Position numbers and translations under genes: made by a program | Shown here: positions 45,058 to 54,054 of the stretch, piece after piece | Numbering within the stretch: the stretch's first letter is position 1 | Layout of the letters: each line of letters starts with the position of its first letter | NCBI RefSeq assembly: GCF_000698575.1 | Contig: NZ_JFHD01000007.1 | Span: 1-64,000, forward strand | From: Caballeronia zhejiangensis | GTDB lineage: Bacteria > Pseudomonadota > Gammaproteobacteria > Burkholderiales > Burkholderiaceae | Direction: 5' to 3' | DNA length: 64,000 nucleotides | The notes under the pieces: generated by a model | What the model was told of the DNA's origin: nothing | Seen by the model: only the letters and a program-made list of their open reading frames with translations | Database searches by the model: none

Positions 45058-45951
45058 TCAATCGAGAAACGATCTGGCGCGATGTTTGAGCATCGCGCTG
45101 AAGTCGTCCAGCCAGCCGATCGAAAGACGCCAGCTCTGCCAGTAAAGATCGACGTCGAAGCGCGCACCGGGCGACACTTCCACCAGGTCGCCGTTTTCGA
45201 CGTGCTGCGCGACGAGCCGTTGCGGACACATTCCCCACGCCAGCCCCGACGTGCACGCGCGCACGAAGCCCTCGCCATGCGGCACGACATGCGCGGGCGG
45301 TTCGATCTCCGCGCGGCTCATGCGTTTGATGAAGCGCTTCTGCAATTCATCCTTTTCGTTGAAATTGACGCAGGGCGCGCGGCGCAACGCATCGCGCGTG
45401 AGGCCATCGGCGAAATAGCGCGCGAAGTACGCGGGCGAACATACCGCGCGATAGCGCATGCGTCCGAGCTTCATCGAACGCCAGCCGGGAACGGGCTCGG
45501 CTTGCGTGGTGATCGCGCCTTGCACATCGCCTTCGCGGATGCGTTGCGCCGTGTGATCCTGATCGTCGACGACGACATCGAGCAGCAGTTCACGTTCGAT
45601 GCAAAAGTCCGCCGCGGCGTCGATGAACCATGTGCTCATGCTGTCGTCGTTCACCGCGATGCGCAATTTCGCGCGCCGCCCGCTCTGCGCGCCCGGTAAG
45701 GCTGGCATGTGCCCGCCGAGTTCGGCTTCGAGCAATTGCACGCGTTCGGTGTGGCGGCACAAGAGCGCGCCGGAAGCGGTTGCTTCGCATGGTTGGCCGC
45801 GCTTGACGAGCAGGGCGCCTCAGCGCTCTTCAAGGAGCTTCACGCGCTGCGAGACGGCCGAAGGCGTGACGTTCAGTTCGCGCGCCGCACGCTCGAAAGA
45901 ACCGGTGCGCACGACGGCAAGCAGCGAATCGAGGAGAGCGTACTCGAGCAT
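45058..45951 (-). pseudogene. ArgP-like LysR-family regulator interrupted by an in-frame stop
   Basis: From ATG 45951 the frame reads MLEYALLDSLLAVVRTGSFE and a complete LysR HTH (FERAARELNVTPSAVSQRVKLL). Codon 44 is TGA (45820-45822), just after LLEER. The same frame then continues as normal LysR sequence for 254 codons (GALLVKRGQPCEATASGALL ... IAVNDDSMSTWFIDA ... SMLKHRARSFLD-type end). No length change is needed, so this is a nonsense change or a base-call error. Restart inside would lack DNA binding. LysR regulators of the ArgP/LysG type usually control a divergent gene; here that is the aminotransferase at 46046. Confidence 0.85.
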
Positions 45952-46045
45952 TAGCGTTCCTTAATCGGAATTAGAAAGTTTAGCTGTGTGAATGTACATC
46001 AGACGCGCAAACTAGAGCCTTCTTCCATTCCGATCAAGCGACGCG

Positions 46046-47173
46046 ATGCAACCGAACCCGTTCAAACTCGAACGCTATTTCTCGCAGCACGAATTCACCG
46101 CGCGCCATCTGTTGTGCACTTCCGATCCCGAATCGATGTCGATCGGCGAACTGCTTGCATATGAACCGGACTCGATCGACGGTCTGCGCGATACCTGGCT
46201 CGGTTATACGGAATATCCCGGCGCACCCGCGCTGCGGCGCGAACTGGCGACGCTGTACGAGAACATCGATGCTGACGAGATCATCGTGCACACGGGCGCT
46301 CAGGAAGCGATCTATTCGTTCATGAACACGATGCTCGCGCCAGGCGATCACATGATCGTGCATATGCCGGGCTATCAGTCGCATTACACGGTGGCCGAGG
46401 CGCTGGGCGTGAGCGTTGCGCCGTGGAAGGCGCGGGAAGAAGCGGGCTGGTCGCTCGATCCGGCGGAGCTCGAAACGCTCGTCACGCCGGCCACACGCGC
46501 GCTCGTGATGTGCGTGCCGCACAATCCGACCGGTTATCTGCCGTCGCGCGACGTGTTCGATGCGATCGTCGCGTTCGCGCGCAAGCATGGACTATGGCTA
46601 TTCAGCGACGAGGTGTATCGCGGGCTCGAACATGATCGCGCGGATCGTCTGCCCGCCGCATGCGATGTGTACGAGCGCGCGATTTCACTCGGTGCGCTCT
46701 CGAAGACGCACGGGCTCGCCGGCCTGCGCCTCGGCTGGATCGCGACGAAGAGCGCGCAAGTGCTCGAACGCATGAGCACGTTCAAGGACTATCTCACCAT
46801 CAGCAACAGCGCGCCGAGCGAGTATCTGTCGGCGATTGCAGTGCGCCACACTGATGCGCTTATCGAACGCAATGTTTCGATGATCCGCGCGAATCTGGGC
46901 GTGCTAGACGCCTTCTTCGCGCGCCATGCGGATCGTTTCGAGTGGCATCGTCCGCGCGCGGGCACGATCGGTTTCGTGCGGTTGAAGCGCGAAGGCGCCG
47001 AGCGGTTCTGCGCAGAACTGCTCGAACGCACGGGCGTGCTCCTCTTGCCCTCGACGCTGGTCGATCACGGCGACGAGCATGTGCGCCTCGGTTTCGGCAG
47101 GCGCAACATGCCCGATGTGCTCGCGATCGTCGATGCCTATTTGGATGCGACCGTCACGAGCACCGCGTCCTGA
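46046..47173 (+). CDS. PLP-dependent class I/II aminotransferase
   Basis: 375 residues with fold-type I landmarks: YTEYPGAPALRRELATLYE, HTGAQEAIYSFMNTML, CVPHNPTGYLPSRD, FSDEVYRGLE, Lys220 in GALSKTHGLAGLRLGWIA and the C-terminal Arg in VRLGFGRRN. Substrate unknown. It is divergent from the broken ArgP-like gene, 94 bases apart. Its last 37 bases overlap the convergent msrA. Confidence 0.9.
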   Translation: MQPNPFKLERYFSQHEFTARHLLCTSDPESMSIGELLAYEPDSIDGLRDTWLGYTEYPGAPALRRELATLYENIDADEIIVHTGAQEAIYSFMNTMLAPGDHMIVHMPGYQSHYTVAEALGVSVAPWKAREEAGWSLDPAELETLVTPATRALVMCVPHNPTGYLPSRDVFDAIVAFARKHGLWLFSDEVYRGLEHDRADRLPAACDVYERAISLGALSKTHGLAGLRLGWIATKSAQVLERMSTFKDYLTISNSAPSEYLSAIAVRHTDALIERNVSMIRANLGVLDAFFARHADRFEWHRPRAGTIGFVRLKREGAERFCAELLERTGVLLLPSTLVDHGDEHVRLGFGRRNMPDVLAIVDAYLDATVTSTAS

Positions 47174-47850
47174 CGATAGGCGTCCGGAAACATCTGCTTC
47201 AGGTTCGCCACTTTCGGCAGATCGTTGATCGCGATATAAGGGCTTTCCGGATGCTCCGTCAGATAGTTCTGGTGATAGCCTTCGGCCGGATAGAAGCCCT
47301 TGTAGTCTTCGATCTTCGTGACGATCTTGCCGCCATACACATGCGCCTTGTCGAGCTGCGCGATATACGCATTGGCGATCTCGCGCTGCGCTGCGTTCGT
47401 CGGGAATACGGCCGAGCGATATTGCGTGCCGTGATCGGGGCCTTGATAGTTCAGTTGCGTCGGATTGTGCGCGACCGAAAAGAAGATCTGCAGCAGCTTG
47501 CCGTACGACACCTGCGCCGGGTCATACGTGATCCGCACCGATTCCGCATGACCGGTATCGCCTTCGCTCACGCGATCGTATTGCGCCGTGCCGGCCGCGC
47601 CGCCCGCATAGCCCGACAGCGCTTCCTTCACGCCGCGAACGTGCTGAAACACGCCTTGCACGCCCCAGAAGCAGCCGCCCGCGAATACGGCCGTTTCCGT
47701 ATGCACGGCCGTCGCGCTTTCGTCATGCACGGGCGGCGGAATCTTCACGGCTTCCTCGCTCGAATGCGCGACGCGCTGCAGTGCGAACGCGCCCGCGAAC
47801 AATACGGCCACGCTGACGGCCTTGAATGTCATGCTGTTGGTCCTGAACAT
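47137..47850 (-). CDS. msrA: Exported peptide methionine (S)-S-oxide reductase MsrA
   Basis: The ATG at 47850 follows GAGGAG. 237 residues: membrane-type signal (MTFKAVSVAVLFAGAFAL), then the MsrA domain with catalytic Cys60 in FAGGCFWGVQGVFQ, GYAGG, GHAESVRITYDP and GTQYRSAVFP. Reduces methionine-S-sulfoxide. The signal places it in the periplasm, unlike housekeeping MsrA. Lies 23 bases downstream of the DipZ-like gene in one operon with msrB. Confidence 0.94.
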   Translation of the reverse strand: MFRTNSMTFKAVSVAVLFAGAFALQRVAHSSEEAVKIPPPVHDESATAVHTETAVFAGGCFWGVQGVFQHVRGVKEALSGYAGGAAGTAQYDRVSEGDTGHAESVRITYDPAQVSYGKLLQIFFSVAHNPTQLNYQGPDHGTQYRSAVFPTNAAQREIANAYIAQLDKAHVYGGKIVTKIEDYKGFYPAEGYHQNYLTEHPESPYIAINDLPKVANLKQMFPDAYRQDAVLVTVASK

Positions 47851-47873
47851 GTCTGCTCCTCAAGAAGTCGCAT

Positions 47874-49694
47874 TCAACCGAACGTGAAGGCATACGCTTC
47901 GACGCCGGGGTCGAGAAATTCGATGGTGAACGTGCGGTCGGCGACGGGGCCCGCCTGCCGCACCAACTGATAGAGGCGCTGTTCGGTCACGGTGCCGCTT
48001 CCGTCCGCCTGAATGTCGCTGCCATGCGATGCGCCCGGCGCCGCGCCATCGATGCTCACGCGAAAGCGCACCGGCTTGCCATCTTTCGACGGCCCGAGCA
48101 CGAGATGCAGATCGCGCGCATGAAAGCGATACACGATGCGCCCCGTCGCGCCTTCGAGCGTCGCGTGCTCGGCGCCGACCTTCCACGCGCCCGCGAGTCC
48201 CCAGTCGTTGACGTCGAGGGCGTTGGGCGCGGCATAGTCGTGAATGCGATCCTGCGTTTCGCCGCCCGGCGACATGAACTGCTGCGCGCGTTCGTAACCG
48301 ATATACGTTTCAGGCGAACGCATGTCCGCGTTGTCGGCCTGCATCATCGCGCCCTGACCGATGTCGTTATCGTCATGCTTCGCGCTCATCGCCATGGCAG
48401 GCGCGGCGCCGTGACCCGCTTCGGCAAGCAGTTGCTGAATCACCTGCTCGGAGTGCGCATAATCGCCTTCGCCGAAGTGGTGATAGCGGATATCCCCCTT
48501 GGCGTCGATGAAATAATGCGCCGGCCAGTACTGATTATTCAACGCGCGCCAGATCGCGAAGTTGTTGTCGATCGCAACGGGATAATCGATACCGAGATCG
48601 TGAACCGCCTTCTTCACGTTATCGACGTTGCGCTCGAATGCGAACTCCGGTGCATGCACGCCGATCACGACAAGCCCCTGATCGCGATACTTCTGCGCCC
48701 ACGTCTTCACATACGGCAACGTGCGCAGGCAGTTGATGCACGAGTACGTCCATACATCGACGAGCACGACCTTGCCACGCAACGCTTCCTTTGTAAGCGG
48801 CGGCGAGTTGAGCCATTGCACCGCGCCATCGAGCGAAGGCAGCGTGCCTTCCACGGGCAGCGGCGCGGGGTTCGGCGACTTCGGCGGCTCGGTGCTCGCG
48901 CGCATCATCGCGGGTCCGTTGTTATCGACGTTCGCCGTGTTCGCGGACATCATCATCGCGCCCTGGTTCTTGTTCGAGAGCTTGTCGACGAGCTGTTGTT
49001 CGATGCCCGAGGTCGCGACCGTCGATACACGAGCGAGCACGCCGGTGTCCAGCCCGAGCCCGATCGCGACAACGCCGAGCAGCATCGCCCCGCCGATGCC
49101 GCGCCGCACCCATTCGCCTGCGCCGAGCGAGCGCTTCATCGCGGCGAACACGCGTCCGCCGATCAGCAAGGCAACCGCGAGCGAGGTCGCCGCGCCCGCT
49201 GCATACGCGAGCAGGAGCAGAGTCGTGCCGACGCTCGCGCCGTTGAGCGCCGCGCCCGTCAACACGAGTCCGAGGATCGGGCCTGCGCAGGGCGCCCACA
49301 GAAGACCGGTCGCGATGCCGAGCATGAACGATCCGACGAAGCTCGGCTTGCCGTCGCCGCGTTGCGCGAATGCGGTGAGACGATTGCCCGCGCTCACGAG
49401 CGGATGCATCACGCGCTCGGCGAGACTCGGCAACAGCAGTGTGAGGCCGAACACTGCGAGCAGGACGATGGCCGCCCAGCGACCGTTTTGATTGGCCTGC
49501 GTGACCCAGCCGCCACCGACGGCCGCGAGCGTCGCGACGACGGCGAAGGTCAGGCCCATGCCCGCGAGCAACGGCAAGCCGCTTTTCACGAACGGCTGAT
49601 CCGCGCGCGAGAACACGAAGGGAAGCACCGGCAGGATGCACGGACTGAGAATCGTCAGCGCGCCGCCGAGATAGGCAAGAACGATGAGCAGCAT
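47874..49694 (-). CDS. DipZ-like thiol-disulfide transporter (CcdA + thioredoxin + C-terminal domain)
   Basis: 606 residues. N-terminal CcdA-like membrane domain (~1-230) with LSPCILPVLPF and a second Cys motif WAPCAGPILGL. A linker with a MM/N-rich stretch follows. A thioredoxin-like domain (~290-420) carries VWTYSCINCLRTLPYV (CxxC at ~317-320), and a C-terminal jelly-roll-like domain (~450-606) follows. DipZ-type proteins carry electrons from cytoplasmic thioredoxin to periplasmic reductases; flanking MsrA and MsrB are the evident clients. Confidence 0.92.
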   Translation of the reverse strand: MLLIVLAYLGGALTILSPCILPVLPFVFSRADQPFVKSGLPLLAGMGLTFAVVATLAAVGGGWVTQANQNGRWAAIVLLAVFGLTLLLPSLAERVMHPLVSAGNRLTAFAQRGDGKPSFVGSFMLGIATGLLWAPCAGPILGLVLTGAALNGASVGTTLLLLAYAAGAATSLAVALLIGGRVFAAMKRSLGAGEWVRRGIGGAMLLGVVAIGLGLDTGVLARVSTVATSGIEQQLVDKLSNKNQGAMMMSANTANVDNNGPAMMRASTEPPKSPNPAPLPVEGTLPSLDGAVQWLNSPPLTKEALRGKVVLVDVWTYSCINCLRTLPYVKTWAQKYRDQGLVVIGVHAPEFAFERNVDNVKKAVHDLGIDYPVAIDNNFAIWRALNNQYWPAHYFIDAKGDIRYHHFGEGDYAHSEQVIQQLLAEAGHGAAPAMAMSAKHDDNDIGQGAMMQADNADMRSPETYIGYERAQQFMSPGGETQDRIHDYAAPNALDVNDWGLAGAWKVGAEHATLEGATGRIVYRFHARDLHLVLGPSKDGKPVRFRVSIDGAAPGASHGSDIQADGSGTVTEQRLYQLVRQAGPVADRTFTIEFLDPGVEAYAFTFG

Positions 49695-49737
49695 GATGGT
49701 ATCGGGTGGTCGAGGTTGATCGGAGTGCTGGCGCGAT

Positions 49738-50241
49738 TCAGGCTGCGCCGGGCGTGAAGTTCATCGCGACGCCGTTCATGCAGTAGCGCAGGCCCGTGGG
49801 CTTCGGACCGTCGTCGAAGACGTGGCCCAGATGACCGCCGCAGCGCCGGCAATGCACTTCGGTACGCACGACGCCGAACGAGCCGTCGATGCGCGTCGCG
49901 ACCGCATGATCGAGCGGCGCCCAGAAACTCGGCCAGCCGGTATGACTGTCGAACTTGGTGCGCGAGGAGAACACCGCCAGCTTGCAACCCGCGCAACTGA
50001 ACGTGCCCGCGCGATGCTCGTCGTTGAGCGGGCTCGTATAAGGGCGTTCGGTGCCTTCGCGGCGTAATACGTCGAATTGCACCGGATCGAGTAGACGATG
50101 CCATTCATCGTCGCTATGGACGATTTCGAAGCTTTCCTGCGTCTTCGGATCGGCCGCGAGCGCGCGAAAGCGTCCGCCCAGTGCGAACGCTGCGGCGGCG
50201 GCCGCGGTGCCTGTGAGGAGAAAGCGGCGGCGGGTTTGCAT
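49738..50241 (-). CDS. msrB: Exported peptide methionine (R)-S-oxide reductase MsrB
   Basis: A start at 50241 gives a Tat-type signal (MQTRRRFLLTGTAAAAAAFA) and 167 residues; an in-frame extension to 50307 would hide it. The zinc site Cys83/Cys86/Cys131/Cys134 (FSCAGCKLAVF, VHCRRCGGHLGHVF) and catalytic Cys154 (LRYCMNGVAM) are present. It repairs methionine-R-sulfoxide. Forms a set with the DipZ-like protein and MsrA, and is divergent from a two-component system. Confidence 0.94.
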   Translation of the reverse strand: MQTRRRFLLTGTAAAAAAFALGGRFRALAADPKTQESFEIVHSDDEWHRLLDPVQFDVLRREGTERPYTSPLNDEHRAGTFSCAGCKLAVFSSRTKFDSHTGWPSFWAPLDHAVATRIDGSFGVVRTEVHCRRCGGHLGHVFDDGPKPTGLRYCMNGVAMNFTPGAA

Positions 50242-50424
50242 GATGCGTGCCTCGTGTTCGAGTGGTGTAGCGGCATCGTATTCGCGCGCGCATCCCCGAG
50301 TCCTCACCGAAAGTTAAATTAAATGTGATACTTGGCCGCGCGCTTTTCTGCACAATGGCACAGACGCTCGTCCATTGTTCTGCGGATTGGGCGCGCGTGT
50401 TTTTCTCTGCCGATAACATTCCTC

Positions 50425-51156
50425 ATGGATCATCCGAAACGCATTCTGATTGTCGAAGACGACATGCATATCGCCGATGTGCTGAGTCTCAACCTGCGCG
50501 ACGAACGCTACGAAGTCGTGCATAGCGCCGATGGCGCCGAAGGGCTGCGCCTGCTCGAACAGGGCGGATGGGATGCGCTGATTCTGGATCTGATGCTGCC
50601 CGGCGTCGACGGCCTCGAAATCTGCCGGCGTGCGCGCGCGATGACACGCTATACGCCGATCATCATCACGAGCGCGCGTTCGAGCGAGGTGCATCGCATT
50701 CTCGGCCTCGAACTCGGCGCGGACGACTATCTTGCGAAGCCGTTCTCGGTGCTCGAACTCGTCGCGCGCGTGAAGGCGCTGCTGCGCCGCGTCGATGCGG
50801 TCGCGAAGGACTCGCGGCTGGAGACGGGGCGCATCGAAGTGGCGGGCATCGCGATCGATCCGCTCGCGCGCGAAGCATGGGTGGATGGCGCGCGCATCGA
50901 ACTCACGCCGCGCGAGTTCGATCTGCTTTATCACTTCGCGCGTCATCCGGGCAAGGTGTTCTCGCGCATGGACCTGCTCAATGCGGTGTGGGGTTATCGG
51001 CATGAAGGTTATGAGCACACGGTCAATACGCATATCAATCGTTTGCGCGCGAAAGTAGAGAAAGATGCCGCCGATCCGAAGCGCATTCTCACGGTATGGG
51101 GCCACGGCTATAAGCTCGCGGCGCAATCGCCTGACGGCAAGGATGGCGCGTCGTGA
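50425..51156 (+). CDS. OmpR/PhoB-family response regulator
   Basis: 243 residues from ATG 50425; longer frames upstream lack a site. Receiver domain with acidic pocket (VEDD), phospho-accepting Asp55 in LILDLMLPG, SARS and Lys in YLAKPFS. Winged-helix output domain (ELTPREFDLLYHFARHPGKVFSRMDLLNAVWGY, HINRLRAKVEKD). Overlaps the kinase gene by 4 bases. The divergent position suggests control of the msrB-dipZ-msrA operon. Confidence 0.95.
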   Translation: MDHPKRILIVEDDMHIADVLSLNLRDERYEVVHSADGAEGLRLLEQGGWDALILDLMLPGVDGLEICRRARAMTRYTPIIITSARSSEVHRILGLELGADDYLAKPFSVLELVARVKALLRRVDAVAKDSRLETGRIEVAGIAIDPLAREAWVDGARIELTPREFDLLYHFARHPGKVFSRMDLLNAVWGYRHEGYEHTVNTHINRLRAKVEKDAADPKRILTVWGHGYKLAAQSPDGKDGAS

Positions 51157-52682
51157 AGCTCACCTTGTCGCAACGGCTCTTCGCGGTGTTCTGCGTGCTG
51201 TTGCTCGCGTGCTGCGGCGCATCGGCGTGGCTGCAGATTCGCGCGAGCGATCTGCGCGAGAAGGAAGTCATTCAGAGTCTTTCGCGCGGGCTTGCGGCGC
51301 ATATCGCGCGTGACGGCGCGCTCGCCGATGCCAACGACATCGATGCGCCCGCCGTGCGCCGGCTCTTCAGTCAGTTGATGGTGGTGAACCCGAGCGTCGA
51401 AGTCTATCTGCTCGATAACACGGGGCGCGTGCGTGCCGACGATGCGCCGCCCGGACATCTCAAGCGCGATCATGTCGATCTCGCGCCGGTGCGGCAGTTC
51501 CTCGACGGCGCCGTGTTGCCGATTCTCGGTGACGATCCGCGCAGCGAGGGCAAGCGCAAAGTCTTCAGCGCAGCGCCGCTCGCCGCGCCCGGCAAGCCGC
51601 CGTTCGGCTATGTCTATGTCGTGCTGCTCGGCGAGGAGCACGATGCGCTGGCTGCGAAGGCATCGGCGAGCGCGGTGTTGCGCACCACGCTCGCGTCGAT
51701 GGGCCTCGTCACATTGCTCGGGCTCGTCGCGGGCCTGGTTGCATTCGGGCTCGTTACGCGGCCGCTGCGCCGCCTCACCGAAGCAATGCGCAAGTTCGAC
51801 GCGCGTGGCGCGCCAGCAGAACCGCCGGCGCTCGCGCGCATCGACACGCCCGATGCGCGGGCGAACGAACGCGACGAGATCGTCGTGCTCGAAAGCGCGT
51901 TCGCGCAGATGGCGGAACGCATCGGCGAGCAGTGGCGCGCGCTGGGTCAGCAGGATCGCGAGCGTCGCGAGATGGTCGCGAACATCTCGCACGATTTGCG
52001 CACGCCGCTGTCATCGCTGCATGGTTATCTCGAGACGCTGTCGCTCAAGTCCGACACGCTGCCGGATACCGATCGGCGTCGTTATCTGTCGATCGCGCTT
52101 GCACAGAGCGCGAAGGTGGGTCATCTCGCGCAGTCATTGTTCGAACTGGCGAAACTCGAACACGGCATGGTCGCGCCCGAAGCCGAGGCGTTCTCTCTCG
52201 CCGATCTGGTGCAGGACGTATTCGAAAAGTTTGAACTGCCCGCGCAATCGCGAGGCGTGCGCCTGAATGCCCAGATCGCGCCACGCTTGCCGAACGTAAC
52301 GGCGGACCTCGGCATGATCGAGCGCGTGTTCACGAATCTGCTCGATAACGCGATCCGTCATACGCCTGCGCAAGGCGTCGTCGACGTGACACTTGCACTT
52401 GCGCGCGAACAATCTGACAGAGTGGAAGTCACGATCAGCGATACGGGTACGGGCATTCCGCCGGAAATGCGCAAGGCGCTTTTCATGCGTCCGTTCGCTT
52501 CGGGCGGCGCGCATCGCGGCGGGCTAGGGCTGCTTATCGTACAACGCATGCTGCAATTGCACGGCAGCCAGATTCGCCTGATCGATTCGAAAGACACGGG
52601 CACCACGTTTCACTTCGATCTGCCCGTCGCCTTTACGCAGACCGGCAATGGCGCGCCGCAAGTGCGCGGAGGGCGCGGTTAA
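51153..52682 (+). CDS. Sensor histidine kinase
   Basis: 509 residues from GTG 51153 (GTGA overlap). TM1 at ~7-26 (LFAVFCVLLLACCGASAWL) has a run of cysteines. A periplasmic sensor of ~150 residues, TM2 (~175-200), HAMP (TRPLRRLTEAMRKFDARG), DHp with His280 in NISHDLRTPLSSLHGYLE, and a HATPase domain (NLLDNAIRHTP, ISDTGTGIPPEMR, GGLGLLIVQRML) follow. Signal unknown; oxidants are a fair guess from its neighbours. Confidence 0.95.
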   Translation: MKLTLSQRLFAVFCVLLLACCGASAWLQIRASDLREKEVIQSLSRGLAAHIARDGALADANDIDAPAVRRLFSQLMVVNPSVEVYLLDNTGRVRADDAPPGHLKRDHVDLAPVRQFLDGAVLPILGDDPRSEGKRKVFSAAPLAAPGKPPFGYVYVVLLGEEHDALAAKASASAVLRTTLASMGLVTLLGLVAGLVAFGLVTRPLRRLTEAMRKFDARGAPAEPPALARIDTPDARANERDEIVVLESAFAQMAERIGEQWRALGQQDRERREMVANISHDLRTPLSSLHGYLETLSLKSDTLPDTDRRRYLSIALAQSAKVGHLAQSLFELAKLEHGMVAPEAEAFSLADLVQDVFEKFELPAQSRGVRLNAQIAPRLPNVTADLGMIERVFTNLLDNAIRHTPAQGVVDVTLALAREQSDRVEVTISDTGTGIPPEMRKALFMRPFASGGAHRGGLGLLIVQRMLQLHGSQIRLIDSKDTGTTFHFDLPVAFTQTGNGAPQVRGGRG

Positions 52683-52709
52683 AAAGAAGCCCGGCATTTC
52701 TGCCGGGCT
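52681..52709 (-). terminator. Leftward-oriented intrinsic terminator at the end of the kinase gene
   Basis: AGCCCGGCA-N4-TGCCGGGCT is perfect. On the leftward strand it is followed by TC and TTTTT; on the rightward strand no T run follows. It therefore fits a leftward transcript better than the kinase transcript, though the hairpin could protect either. Confidence 0.65.
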
Positions 52710-53651
52710 GAATGGGATGGTCGTCGCCTGCGCCTGATCGCGCTGTTGGATTGCGCGTGCGGCGTTGCCCGGCCTGACCATCCGCGTGGACGTTTTCGTG
52801 AAAACCGAACGAAGCAAATTGCAGGGGCACTATCTTGCCCGTTTGATGACGTTTTAGTCTCTCAGACTTAAACCAATCTTAAGAAGTGTGCCGCGTGTGA
52901 AGTGCGCGTCGAGCGGCGCAGGTGAAACGGCGCGTAATCTGCGTGGCGTCTTTGCTTAAGCAAGTTATACGGTTTCTTTAGAGGCTCCTCTTCATTGCAT
53001 TGCGAATTGATCGGCCGATATGGCCGCAGGCGACGATGGAAAAAAATGCCGAACGACAGCCGCGCGAAAGCGCGGAACGTTCTTTCATGTGGAATCTTTC
53101 CTTGGTTTCCTGCAATATGTTTGCTAGCATGTAATCGAGTCGCAGCCGCCGCGCATGGTTGCTGGTCAAAAGTTACGGCGCTGTGGCGTGGCAATCAATA
53201 AGACCCGCCGAGGTCAATATTAAGCGAAAGCGCACACAAGTCGCGCCGAGTCGCTCGTGTCAGAAGGTTCCCGCGAGTCCACTGCTGCATCATGCAGCGG
53301 TGCGGATTCGTGCGCAATGCTATATGTGCATTGTGAAAGGTCTAATAAGCATAGACGTTTATCGCATTTCGTGTTCTTCGCTATATGAGTTCTTTCTTTC
53401 AGCGTGGGAAATAGAAACATGCGAATTATTAAAACGTGCTCAACTGAATCTTCATAGACAGGTTTCTTCGACCTGGCCGCAGTGCATGACGCTTTCGGCG
53501 ATGCGCGCAAGGCGATTTGGCGCAATGGCGAGCGTTGCGCATATCTTCTGGCGTTGCAGGTGATTTTCCAGGCAACCGCATGCCGTCTTCGAAATCCGAA
53601 TGACGGTGGAATGTCACACTCATACGATCCGCGCACCTTGCGGGAGGAAAC
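52710..53651. other. Gene-poor, AT-richer stretch
   Basis: About 940 bases without a frame I can support. The base composition is visibly more AT-rich than neighbours and short frames here have poor, Cys/Arg-heavy products. It contains a leftward terminator (53040-53082), so it may encode small RNA or be the remnant of an insertion. Confidence 0.5.
53040..53082 (-). terminator. Leftward intrinsic terminator without an annotated gene
   Basis: On the leftward strand, GAACG and CGTTC close a stem around CCGCGC-TTTC-GCGCGG, followed after four bases by seven T (53046-53040). No leftward gene lies upstream until 54055, beyond a rightward gene, so the transcript it ends is unannotated. Confidence 0.6.
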
Positions 53652-54047
53652 GTGGAAACGGAACTCAGTCAACGGCTTGCGAAAGTGTTATGGCGGTGTG
53701 CATCGCACGGACAAGTGCTGACCTATCAGCGCTTTCATGCGCTATGCGACAAGGGGGTGCCACTGCCGCAGCGTTATGCCGCGCTCGAATCCGCAATCAA
53801 GGCACTCGGGGATGTGCACGACATCGACTACGGCGTGCTCATGGCGCTCGACAGCGGCTTGCCCGGCGCCGAGTTTTTCCAGCGCTACCTGCGTCATCGT
53901 CACGGTGAATACGTGATGCAGATGGGTGACCCGAAATATCATCGACAGACGCTTGCACGCAAGCGCACGCTCGTCGCGCGCGAACGCGATCGCGTGTATG
54001 CACACGCCCGGATGGTCGAGGAGGAGCGGGCGAGACAGGCGGCATGA
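53652..54047 (+). CDS. Hypothetical protein, 131 residues
   Basis: GTG start preceded by GGGAGGAAAC. I do not recognise the family. The protein is soluble, helical and basic at its C-terminus (QTLARKRTLVARERDRVYAHARMVEEERARQ), with a Leu-rich N-terminal half (METELSQRLAKVLWRCASHG). Codon use is normal for the region. Converges on a LysR gene. Confidence 0.7.
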   Translation: METELSQRLAKVLWRCASHGQVLTYQRFHALCDKGVPLPQRYAALESAIKALGDVHDIDYGVLMALDSGLPGAEFFQRYLRHRHGEYVMQMGDPKYHRQTLARKRTLVARERDRVYAHARMVEEERARQAA

Positions 54048-54054
54048 TTTCGCC

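Noticed and set aside
53159..53563. 134-codon rightward frame in the gene-poor stretch
   Set aside because: No binding site, odd composition and no family resemblance.
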